Of a stretch of 14,285 bases of DNA, positions 7,044-13,400 are shown in pieces. The position numbers and the translations under genes were made by a program. The DNA is from Clostridiaceae bacterium (GTDB taxonomy: Bacteria > Bacillota > Clostridia > Oscillospirales > Acutalibacteraceae): NCBI GenBank assembly GCA_016295895.1, contig JAEDKI010000026.1:1-14285 (forward strand), given 5' to 3'. Position 1 is the first letter of the stretch; every line of letters starts with the position of its first letter. The notes under the pieces were generated by a model. It was given only the letters and a program-made list of their open reading frames with translations. It ran no database searches and was not told the origin of the DNA.

Positions 7044-9020
7044 TTATAAATTGTCAGCTTTGAAAATATATTTTTGACCTTTGCCGATTTCAAGCTTTTT
7101 GCCGTTTATCGTAACATCGTATTTTTCGCCGTTATTGATTGAGATATCAAACTTTTTGCCGATAAGGCGCAAGCCCTCAAAGCTGATTGAATCCAGCTCA
7201 TCGGGGAGATTCGGCTTGATTTCAAAAGACGAAAAGCCCGAGGGTCGGTATCCGAGGATTCCTTCCGTAAATATTCGCAGATAAAGTGCGCTCTCTGCGG
7301 AAAGCTGAGCCGAATTGCCTTCGGGAAAAGCCTCAACGGGATAAGGCGGGTGACAGCCTAAAAGCCTTTCTTCCGTATAATCAGTGAGCATTTTATATGC
7401 AGTCTGAGCCTCGCCGCAATAAAACAGACCTCTCATTGCATAAAGAGCGGAGCGATCCCAATATGTTTTTTCTCCGCTTCTGGTAAGAACCGTGCCGTTT
7501 TTGCTCAGCTTATCGGACAGAAGCGCTCTGACGGTTTCGTCTTTTCTTTCGTTAATTCCCACCGTGAGGGGCAGGCAAATCCAGGAGCGAAGCTTTGATT
7601 CCTCCAAGCAATATCTGTAGGTTTTGAAGCCTTCAACCTCAGCCCCGAAATAGCTTTCAATTCCGTTTTTGATTTTTTCGGCAAGCGAAAGATATTTCTC
7701 GGCTTGTTCATCATCTCCCAGCTCTTTGAAAATGAATGACAGAGAAATGAATGCGTCATAGGTTATAACAGATGTTGACAGATTTGCATTTCCGCTTTCA
7801 AATCTGTTTTCAAGCTCGTCGCTGTCGCTTTTAACAATGTTATCTTCCGTTATGTTGCCGATGACATATTCGCTCGCCTTTTTGATTGACGGAAGAAACT
7901 GACGGGCAAGCTGTTTATCGCCTCTGCTGAGCAAAAATCTGCCCAGCCCGTACAGATACATGGAGCTGTCTCCTCTGTCGCCCGCACCGTTCCAGATATC
8001 ATCGCCGCAGGCAATAATGCTTGTGGGAATTGCTTTGTCGCTTTCGGCAAATTCGGAATAAAGGCGGTAACAGTTTACGCTTTGCTCAACGGCGGGTTCA
8101 TAACCGAGATAGGCGAAAAGCGGATTTGCATATTCGCATTGGTCGTTAGTCCACAGAGCACCGTAAAAATTTCCTCCGCCGGGAGAATGCATCAGACCGT
8201 TTTTTGTTTCAAAGATGCTTTCACAGGCTCTTATTTTGCAAAACTCAAGCATACGGTTCAGAACGGCGTTCGGAGTTGTAATTCTGAGATCGGATTCAAG
8301 CCCGTCAATAAAGTCATGCCTCTGCCGAAGCTGTTCTTCGGCTTGCTCAAATGAAAGAGTGTCTGCGCCGTAAACCGCCGCAATGCATTTTTCTTCACCC
8401 GGAGCAAGCGTAATTCTTATTAAACCGCCGTCGGTTTCAATATTATCCGAAGCAGACAGAACGCTTGTGAAAAGCGTAACATCTTCATCATTGACAAGAT
8501 ACGCTTTTTTTACACGGTGCTTACGCTTGCGGTTCACAATGCTTACCGACTGAGTTTTTACGGATTTATTTATAATCTCTATTTTTTCAATAAGTGCTTT
8601 TTTGCTTCGGGCGGTGCAGAAGCGGTGTATTATTTCAACGCCCTCCGACTGCTCAAAGACAGATAAAACTCCGTCAAAAAATACCTTTTCAACCTCGGGT
8701 GCTTTGCCGTTAACGCTTATTTTTACATTATCAAATTTATATGTCAGCCCGCCTCTTGTTTCGTTCGGAATAACCCGTATCTGAGGATAGACGCAAAACA
8801 TATGAAGCTTCAGTTTTCTCTTTTGGCTGATTTTGTAACTGATGATTGACGAGGCTTGAAATCCTGCCATTTCAATATGATTAAAATGAGGCAGGGGAGA
8901 ACGCTCGCAACTGAATTCAACACCTCCGTCGGAAAGAGAATACAGTTTTTTCCCCGCATCCTTATTATTAAATATCGCCCAAACGGGAAAAATCAAAGGT
9001 TTTCTGTAAATCAGCTTCAT
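7044..9020 (-). CDS. Six-hairpin (alpha/alpha)6-barrel glycoside hydrolase (658 aa)
   Basis: Probable cytoplasmic glycosidase of the six-hairpin superfamily (the fold used by GH78, GH63, GH94, GH95 and others). I cannot assign the family. Layout: an N-terminal beta-sandwich about residues 1-240, helical barrel about 245-600, and a small C-terminal beta domain with NGEKYDVTINGKKLEIGKG. Candidate active-site stretches in the barrel are ALWTNDQCEYANP (about 288-300), GDDIWNGAGDRGDSSMYLYG (about 339-358), KTYWDRSALY and HPPYPVEAFPEG. There is no signal peptide. The ATG overlaps the stop of the upstream gene (ATGA, 9017-9020) and is preceded by GGAGGAG, so the two are translationally coupled and their products probably act on the same oligosaccharide. 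Confidence 0.75.
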   Translation of the reverse strand: MKLIYRKPLIFPVWAIFNNKDAGKKLYSLSDGGVEFSCERSPLPHFNHIEMAGFQASSIISYKISQKRKLKLHMFCVYPQIRVIPNETRGGLTYKFDNVKISVNGKAPEVEKVFFDGVLSVFEQSEGVEIIHRFCTARSKKALIEKIEIINKSVKTQSVSIVNRKRKHRVKKAYLVNDEDVTLFTSVLSASDNIETDGGLIRITLAPGEEKCIAAVYGADTLSFEQAEEQLRQRHDFIDGLESDLRITTPNAVLNRMLEFCKIRACESIFETKNGLMHSPGGGNFYGALWTNDQCEYANPLFAYLGYEPAVEQSVNCYRLYSEFAESDKAIPTSIIACGDDIWNGAGDRGDSSMYLYGLGRFLLSRGDKQLARQFLPSIKKASEYVIGNITEDNIVKSDSDELENRFESGNANLSTSVITYDAFISLSFIFKELGDDEQAEKYLSLAEKIKNGIESYFGAEVEGFKTYRYCLEESKLRSWICLPLTVGINERKDETVRALLSDKLSKNGTVLTRSGEKTYWDRSALYAMRGLFYCGEAQTAYKMLTDYTEERLLGCHPPYPVEAFPEGNSAQLSAESALYLRIFTEGILGYRPSGFSSFEIKPNLPDELDSISFEGLRLIGKKFDISINNGEKYDVTINGKKLEIGKGQKYIFKADNL

Positions 9021-11056
9021 GGTCTCCTCCTATTTATGCAGAAAGTAAACCGTGCGTTGTCCTCGTACCAAAGCGGGAAATTCGTGCCCCACACATTGTT
9101 CTGAAGCACAAATGCAATGCCGTCTTTTTCGCAGCTTTCGATTTTGTTATCGTATTCAAGGATTTTTCCTCTGCCGACCGAAATAATCGGCGAATGGTAA
9201 TTGCAGATTTCAAAATTACCGCATTTGTTTGCAAAAACGCATTTCTCAACTGCGTGAAGATTTCTGCCGCCCATCGAAACCGTGCTTTTATAATCGATTT
9301 CCCTGCCGAGTTTTATCAGCGAAAGGCTTTCGGCGGCGGGATAAAGATGCAGGAAAATCGCTTCTGTCAATCGGCTTGCGTCCTTTCCGCACCATAAAAC
9401 ATCGAATTTCAGCCCGTCTTTATCCAAGGTGTATATAACCTGAACCTCTCTCGGTGCACCCGTCTGCTCGCAAAGAGTCTTGTCGCATCGAAGGTTTGCG
9501 GAAATTCTGATTTGATTTTCTTCCTCTGCAATGTGAGCACCCGTCATTTTATAATAAAATCTGCCTGCGGGGTACTTTCCGTCGGCATATTTCAAAAGCG
9601 GTCTGCCGAAATCGGGATAAGCCCATGCACCGTTTTTATCCATATTTCGGGAGTAATGCGAGAACCAGAAATCGTAATCCTTGCTTGTATAAAGGCGGTA
9701 TTCAAGCAGGGGATTATTGTTTTTATGTATAATTTCGGCACCGTTGCAGGTTAAACTGCTTATTCCGCCGAACTCATTAAGCTCAAATTCATAATCGGAA
9801 AATTTAACAGACCCCGTATATTCTCTGTCAGCCGAAAAATCTTCCGTATGCTTCGGAATCAGCCTTCCGAGTGCTTCTTCAGCCTGCACTTTGTGAACTT
9901 CGGTCAGACTGTTTAAAGCTTTGTTTATGTAATCTCTTTGCTCCTGCCAGCTTTTTTCAATCACGCTGTAGGCTCGCTTTTTGCCGCTTGCAACGGCTCT
10001 GAAAACAATGCCCTTCGGGAAGCCTCTGAGCGGGTGTCTGACCGTAACATTATCTCTTATCCTTGCTTTTCGGAAATCCCTTTTCAGATAGTTTTCATAA
10101 TCTGCAAGATAGGTTTTTGAATCCATGCCGCAGGTATGCTCGCCGATGCAAAGAAGTGCGTCCGAAAAGCCCTTGTATTCATCGCTCGTTCTGACCGTTT
10201 CTCCGTTTGCAAGCCATTGCCTTTTAAGGCTCATAAGCTCTCTCAAAGCCGCCGATTTATATGGGTCGGATGCGCTTCCGTGAATCCATGTGTCGCCGAT
10301 TTCGCTCTCAATCACGGGAAGCCTGTCCTTGATTTTCCACATAATCTCGGCAAAATCGTCAAGAGTGCCTGCGCTGACCTCATAATCGGGATATTTGCTT
10401 TCGATTTTTTTGAGCATTTCCTTGACTTTTTCGGGTGACGGCGCACCTTTGTTATCAAGAGTATGGTCAAACCAGAGAATTTCATCTGCAAACTCACATT
10501 TGAAAGCTCCGCCGTATTCTCCGGAATATATTACTACGATTTCGCTCTCTCCGCATTTCCACAGGAAGCATTCGGGAACCTCGGGCACGGCGGATGCACC
10601 GTTAACTCCGATATGCAGAAGCTTGATTCCGTGCTTTGCCAGAAGCGGAACTATCGCCTTTGTGTGACCGGGAACATCGGTCATTTTTGCCGAAACGGTC
10701 TTTCTGCCCCTTATTCCGTCAATTTCATCGACTATCGAAAGCCCGTAATCAAAGGTGTCCTCGTCAAAAACCTCCGAATGAGTTGTGAAAGGCATTGCGT
10801 GGGGAACAATGTTGCCCGATTTCAGCGCATCAATCAGCTTCGCTTTTTTGACGCTGTCAGAATGATGAAGCGCTTCCTTGATTATCCATGAACCCGTTGT
10901 CCAGATAAAGCTTTTTTTATTTTCTGTGTTAACCTTTTCGGCAAGGCTGACGGCAGAGGGAATGTATTCATCAATATATTTGCGATGAATGTTCTCCGCA
11001 TAATCCGTAAAGCCCAGATCAAGATGAGTTTTTGAAACAACATAAACTTTTTTCAT
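9017..11056 (-). CDS. GH38-like / DUF5054 protein, putative glycosidase (679 aa)
   Basis: Large cytoplasmic protein with an N-terminal barrel resembling GH38 alpha-mannosidases and related metal-dependent enzymes, and a C-terminal beta-rich region. The opening VYVVSKTHLDLGFTDYA carries an HxD pair (His11, Asp13) like the zinc ligands of GH38. MTDVPGHT (about residues 125-132) supplies an aspartate at the place expected for a nucleophile, and a histidine lies in GEHTCGMD further on. I recall such sequences being filed as DUF5054, for which activity is not established, so alpha-mannosidase is only a guess. The start has GGGAGGAA about 6 bases upstream and overlaps the TetR stop by four bases (ATGA, 11053-11056). 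It also overlaps the next gene by ATGA, so regulator and enzymes are made from one message. Confidence 0.78.
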   Translation of the reverse strand: MKKVYVVSKTHLDLGFTDYAENIHRKYIDEYIPSAVSLAEKVNTENKKSFIWTTGSWIIKEALHHSDSVKKAKLIDALKSGNIVPHAMPFTTHSEVFDEDTFDYGLSIVDEIDGIRGRKTVSAKMTDVPGHTKAIVPLLAKHGIKLLHIGVNGASAVPEVPECFLWKCGESEIVVIYSGEYGGAFKCEFADEILWFDHTLDNKGAPSPEKVKEMLKKIESKYPDYEVSAGTLDDFAEIMWKIKDRLPVIESEIGDTWIHGSASDPYKSAALRELMSLKRQWLANGETVRTSDEYKGFSDALLCIGEHTCGMDSKTYLADYENYLKRDFRKARIRDNVTVRHPLRGFPKGIVFRAVASGKKRAYSVIEKSWQEQRDYINKALNSLTEVHKVQAEEALGRLIPKHTEDFSADREYTGSVKFSDYEFELNEFGGISSLTCNGAEIIHKNNNPLLEYRLYTSKDYDFWFSHYSRNMDKNGAWAYPDFGRPLLKYADGKYPAGRFYYKMTGAHIAEEENQIRISANLRCDKTLCEQTGAPREVQVIYTLDKDGLKFDVLWCGKDASRLTEAIFLHLYPAAESLSLIKLGREIDYKSTVSMGGRNLHAVEKCVFANKCGNFEICNYHSPIISVGRGKILEYDNKIESCEKDGIAFVLQNNVWGTNFPLWYEDNARFTFCINRRRP

Positions 11057-11664
11057 ATGGTTTCCTCCCGTGCTATTCCGTAAAGCATAAAATCAAGCAG
11101 CTTTTCAAGACTTTTTTCGTGCGCAATGAAAGCTGAATCAAAGCTTTCTGCCGAAGCATTTCCGCCGTTCAGACAGCCGTTTAAAATGTTTTGAAGCAGG
11201 GAATAGTATTCCGATGCGTCATTCTTTGAAACACCCTTGCGAAGCTCGATTCCGTCAATCGCACGCAGATAAACCTTTTTGTTGAATTCATCAAACCTGC
11301 TTCTGATTTCTTTTAGATTTTTCGCAAATTCTGCGCTGTCAGTCAGCACATCGGCAAAAATAAGCTGTCTGTAATAAGGATTTGCTGAGAAGAAATCATA
11401 TCTTTCTTTCATATAAAGCTTAAAATCCGTTCCGAAATCCTTGCCGCTCATGTATGCGATAAATCCGTTAACGGCTTCTTCAACACAGCAAAGATATAAA
11501 TCCTCTTTGCCGCCGAAGTTGTGATAAATAAGACCTTTTGAAATTCCGTGCTTCTGGCAGATCTGATTAACCGCCGCACCGTCAAAGCCGTAAAGGGCAA
11601 ATTCCTCGGTTGCGGCTTTGATTATTCTGGCTTTTGTGATTTCCGTTTTGAGGTTTTTTTCCAT
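11053..11664 (-). CDS. TetR/AcrR-family transcriptional regulator (203 aa)
   Basis: One-component repressor. The N-terminal helix-turn-helix is clear: KARIIKAATEEFALYGFDGA followed by AVNQICQKHGISKGLIYHNF and GGKEDLYL (about residues 8-60 with the start used here). The helical ligand-binding domain fills the rest; its ligand is unknown. I chose the ATG at 11662-11664, which GAGAGGG precedes by 11 nt. The longer frame to 11715 would start about 2 bases after the predicted transcription start and inside an operator, so it is unlikely. It is the first gene of the glycosidase operon and divergent from the GPH symporter. Twin operators at 11697-11718 and 11733-11754 cover both promoters, so it probably represses itself, the whole operon and the transporter. 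TetR control of a glycosidase operon is less common than LacI, AraC or GntR control. Confidence 0.9.
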   Translation of the reverse strand: MEKNLKTEITKARIIKAATEEFALYGFDGAAVNQICQKHGISKGLIYHNFGGKEDLYLCCVEEAVNGFIAYMSGKDFGTDFKLYMKERYDFFSANPYYRQLIFADVLTDSAEFAKNLKEIRSRFDEFNKKVYLRAIDGIELRKGVSKNDASEYYSLLQNILNGCLNGGNASAESFDSAFIAHEKSLEKLLDFMLYGIAREETI

Positions 11665-11696
11665 AAATCGACTTGCCCTCTCATTTTTTCCTTCTT

Positions 11697-11718
11697 TTAT
11701 TGACAAAGCGGTCAATAA
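11697..11718. promoter_or_regulatory. TetR operator O1
   Basis: 22-bp imperfect palindrome with TTATTGACAA on the left and CGGTCAATAA on the right, around a central AG (8 of 10 positions symmetric). It overlaps the -35 box of the symporter promoter and lies over the predicted transcription start of the TetR operon. It shares the half CGGTCAATAA with O2; the centres are 36 bp apart. Confidence 0.78.
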
Positions 11719-11728
11719 TGGCTATAAT
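11700..11728 (+). promoter_or_regulatory. Sigma-A promoter of the GPH symporter gene
   Basis: Consensus promoter: -35 TTGACA (11700-11705), 17-bp spacer, -10 TATAAT (11723-11728). The predicted start is near 11735. The -35 box lies in operator O1 and the start point beside O2, so binding at either site should block it. Confidence 0.88.
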
Positions 11729-11751
11729 ACCATTAATGACCGAGCGGTCAA
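11724..11751 (-). promoter_or_regulatory. Sigma-A promoter of the TetR-glycosidase operon
   Basis: On the minus strand, TTGACC (complement of 11746-11751), 16-bp spacer and TATTAT (complement of 11724-11729). Its -10 overlaps the -10 of the opposing promoter almost completely, its -35 lies in O2, and transcription should start near 11717 inside O1. The two promoters probably exclude each other even without repressor. Confidence 0.75.
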
Positions 11752-11754
11752 TAA
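11733..11754. promoter_or_regulatory. TetR operator O2
   Basis: 22-bp palindrome, TTAATGACCG and CGGTCAATAA around AG, 9 of 10 positions symmetric, with a perfect core TGACCG-AG-CGGTCA at 11737-11750. It covers the predicted symporter transcription start and the -35 box of the opposing TetR promoter. Confidence 0.83.
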
Positions 11755-11827
11755 TAGTATATTCCTATTTCAAGCCGGTGTCAACCTTTTGTTTGGGAAT
11801 ATAAAAAAGCAGGGGGTATTCCTGAAA

Positions 11828-12343
11828 ATGAAAATCAATCTCAAGGACAAAAACACAAAAGAGATACTGATGTTTTCTCTTTTGCCGTTTGGCACAAGCA
11901 CGCTCTACACCTTGATCGGAACGGCGCTGAACATGTATTTCACGGATGTTCTCGGTCTTTCTCTTGCAATGACGAGCATCGTGCTTTCGGCAACGAAAAT
12001 CTGGGACGCAATCAATGACCCGCTCATGGGAATGATTGTTGATAAATTCGGATATAACGCAGACCTGATGTCAAAGCTCACCAATAATCTTGCAAAGCCG
12101 CTCATTCAGAGCACAACAACGGCAACCGTTATAGGAGGAGTTGACTACACTCTGCTTCTGAATGTCATATTCTTTATGCTCACCGCTTTGGGAGCAGTCG
12201 GCTTGCTTCTTCAGGCAATACCCATGTTCTTCTATAAATTCGACGAAAAGGCTCAGGACGAAAAGCTGAAAGCATTCAGAGCTGAAAAAGAACAGAGAGC
12301 AAGAGAAGAACTGAACGCCGCATTGACCGGCAGTCAGGGCTGA
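11828..12343 (+). CDS. GPH-family sugar:cation symporter with large internal deletion (171 aa)
   Basis: Remnant of a glycoside-pentoside-hexuronide:cation symporter (MFS fold, normally about 450-500 residues). Residues 1-73 are a recognisable N-terminus with the first two membrane helices and the family motif WDAINDPLMGMIVDK. The sequence then jumps in frame to what looks like the far C-terminal part: GYNADLMSKLTNNLAKP, a last membrane helix (LLNVIFFMLTALGAVGLLLQ), and the charged tail FYKFDEKAQDEKLKAFRAEK. About ten helices are missing, so transport activity is very unlikely. Start: ATG at 11828 with AGGGGG 11 nt upstream; the open frame extends further back but lacks a better site. Promoter, operators and terminator remain intact. 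An assembly artefact over a repeated segment cannot be excluded from one sequence. Confidence 0.8.
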   Translation: MKINLKDKNTKEILMFSLLPFGTSTLYTLIGTALNMYFTDVLGLSLAMTSIVLSATKIWDAINDPLMGMIVDKFGYNADLMSKLTNNLAKPLIQSTTTATVIGGVDYTLLLNVIFFMLTALGAVGLLLQAIPMFFYKFDEKAQDEKLKAFRAEKEQRAREELNAALTGSQG

Positions 12344-12397
12344 GATATTTCCGTTGCTGTTGCAAAAAGATGAAAAGCGACTATTAATAAATAAAAT

Positions 12398-12436
12398 AAA
12401 TGGCTTGTGTCGGATGATCCGATGCAAGCCATTTTT
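12398..12436 (+). terminator. Rho-independent terminator after the symporter gene
   Basis: Long stem 12398-12413 with 12419-12434 (16 bp including two G-U pairs at RNA level) and loop ATGAT, followed by T's to 12436. The minus-strand side is also T-rich, so it may act in both directions. Confidence 0.85.
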
Positions 12437-12484
12437 ATCTGAAAGAATCTTTATATATTCTATAGCTTTTTTTAAAACAACAAG

Positions 12485-12520
12485 AAAAACCCCATTGATG
12501 TTCGCTTTTCCGAACATGGG
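12485..12520 (-). terminator. Hairpin resembling a minus-strand terminator
   Basis: A 7-bp stem (12498-12504 with 12511-12517, loop CTTTTC on the plus strand) is extended by CCC/GGG with a small bulge. On the minus strand it is followed by TTTTT then CTTG. It lies downstream of the tracrRNA terminator and could be a backup, or the remnant of a lost gene. Confidence 0.4.
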
Positions 12521-12559
12521 TATGTTTATAATATAAATAAATATTTTTTGCATTTTCTG

Positions 12560-12588
12560 TTGCCGTTTTGTCACGAATATGGTATTAT
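12560..12588 (+). promoter_or_regulatory. Possible plus-strand promoter opposing the tracrRNA
   Basis: TTGCCG (12560-12565), 17-bp spacer, TATTAT (12583-12588); predicted start near 12595. Transcripts would run antisense across the tracrRNA and through the repeat-spacer-repeat remnant. The spacing is ideal but the -35 is only a partial match, and AT-rich DNA gives such matches by chance. Confidence 0.35.
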
Positions 12589-12594
12589 GAAAAC

Positions 12595-12711
12595 AAAAAA
12601 AGAGCTTCACTCAAGAAGCTCTTCAGGCACACACTGTGCGGTCGGAAAAACCGACGATTTGAGTCAAACTTTTATTTGAACTCGCAGTGTAATTTCATAG
12701 GGGTCTCAAAC
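12595..12711 (-). ncRNA. Type II CRISPR tracrRNA (orphan in this window)
   Basis: Trans-activating RNA that would pair with crRNA repeats and bind Cas9. Read on the minus strand the parts come in canonical order. A 38-nt anti-repeat (12711-12674) begins GTTTGAGACCCC and ends with upper-stem ACTGC, four-base bulge GAGT and lower-stem TCAAAT. Next is a short nexus AGT-TTG-ACT (12670-12662), then the conserved linker CAAATC. Hairpin GTCGG/CCGAC (12655-12641), hairpin GCACA/TGTGC (12639-12627) and an 8-bp terminator stem (12622-12615/12608-12601) with T run follow. Organisation and motifs match type II-A tracrRNAs of Firmicutes. The implied crRNA repeat is 36 nt, starting GTTTGAGAGCAGTG and ending GGGGTCTCAAAC. 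No cas9, cas1, cas2 or csn2 is present here. The 5' end is uncertain: the best minus-strand -10 (TATAAT, complement of 12832-12837) lies beyond another hairpin. Confidence 0.88.
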
Positions 12712-12777
12712 TTTAAGTCTACAAAAATCAGCAGAAAAAACGTTTGAGAGCGGTGCATTTCTGAAAATGAAAAAACA
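12674..12777 (+). CRISPR. Degenerate repeat-spacer-repeat remnant
   Basis: Read on the plus strand, the tracrRNA anti-repeat region (12674-12711) is a near-repeat ending CTCAAAC. Exactly 30 nt follow (12712-12741, the usual type II spacer length). Then GTTTGAGAGCGGTG begins at 12742; it matches 13 of the first 14 bases of the repeat deduced from the tracrRNA. The rest of this second unit is diverged, as last repeats of arrays often are. No further repeats are visible. Confidence 0.5.
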
Positions 12778-12825
12778 AAGTAAAAGCGCAGGCAAACTGA
12801 CATTATCAGTCGAGTTGCCTGCGCT
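12771..12825 (-). terminator. Terminator of the aconitase X operon
   Basis: An 11-bp perfect stem (12785-12795 with 12815-12825) is capped by a 5-bp inner stem (12796-12800/12806-12810) with a CGAG bulge. On the minus strand it is followed by the interrupted T tract TTTTACTTTGTTTTTT. It lies 133 bp after the small-subunit stop; nothing else recognisable fills 12826-12958. Confidence 0.7.
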
Positions 12826-12958
12826 GTTTGTATTATAGGTTTTAAGGTGCTGCAGAAAGCATCTGTTTTTGCCTGAACCGCTCAAAAAGAATCACTTGAT
12901 ATTTTTTATCGCCGAAATAAGCGGTTTACGGTTTGTTGCTTATTGCGAAAGTCCGTGA

Positions 12959-13399
12959 TTATTCAACGGTAACCGTGCCGTCGGGAGAAACGGTGATTTT
13001 CATGCCGTCTTTAACATAGTCGAGAAATTCCTGACCGAGGCAGTCAACTGTCGGCATCGGCGTGTCGGTCCAGACAGCTCCGAGGATTGCACCTGCCGCC
13101 GCAAGGGAGTCGATATGCTCGGCAAAGAGCATGCAGGAGGGGCTTCTCTCCATAACCTTTGCGCAGTAGAGAACCATGCCGCCCGTGGTTGAGCCGATTG
13201 TCTGAGGCAGGCAGAGAGCCGTTCCTACCATGGGTTTTCCGAAAAGGTCGGGATTGTTCTGGTCGCCGCATTTTGCGGTTTTGTCGCCGAACTGGAGGCT
13301 TTTCTGAAATGAAGCGAGAGTGTTAAAGCCGCCGTGTGAAACAAGAGCCGTGGCTGTGCATGAGCCGGCAACAACGGGGCGTCCTTTGAACTGTTTCAT
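12959..13399 (-). CDS. Aconitase X swivel-domain small subunit (DUF126 family, 146 aa)
   Basis: Small subunit of a two-chain aconitase X (AcnX)-type dehydratase. It is the swivelling domain that closes over the active site of the large subunit encoded just upstream. Visible features are the N-terminal VVAGSCTATALVSHGGFNT strand-turn and QTIGSTTGGMVLY, whose serine-rich loop is the expected substrate-binding element, followed by AAGAILGAVWTDTPMP and VDCLGQEFLDYVKDG. Length fits the stand-alone subunit. Its ATG lies one base after the large-subunit stop, with GGAGG (13409-13413) inside the end of that gene, so the two are translationally coupled. Characterised relatives dehydrate cis-3-hydroxy-L-proline or mevalonate 5-phosphate; which applies here cannot be read from sequence. 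Confidence 0.85.
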   Translation of the reverse strand: MKQFKGRPVVAGSCTATALVSHGGFNTLASFQKSLQFGDKTAKCGDQNNPDLFGKPMVGTALCLPQTIGSTTGGMVLYCAKVMERSPSCMLFAEHIDSLAAAGAILGAVWTDTPMPTVDCLGQEFLDYVKDGMKITVSPDGTVTVE

Positions 13400-13400
13400 C

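Noticed and set aside
11665..11715. Longer N-terminus for the TetR regulator
   Set aside because: That start would fall at the predicted transcription start inside operator O1. The ATG at 11662-11664 has a Shine-Dalgarno site, and the helix-turn-helix begins right after it.
11618..11827. Upstream extension of the symporter frame
   Set aside because: It would cross the TetR gene start, both promoters and both operators; the Shine-Dalgarno site AGGGGG fits the ATG at 11828.
12344..12594. Search for a third copy of the structured element or a small gene in this gap
   Set aside because: Neither GCGTCAGC nor TGCCRTCTCAA occurs; only two hairpins and a weak promoter-like pair were found.
12071..12610. 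179-codon minus-strand open frame
   Set aside because: It is antisense to the symporter end and its terminator, low-complexity and Phe/Ile-rich, and has no recognisable domain.
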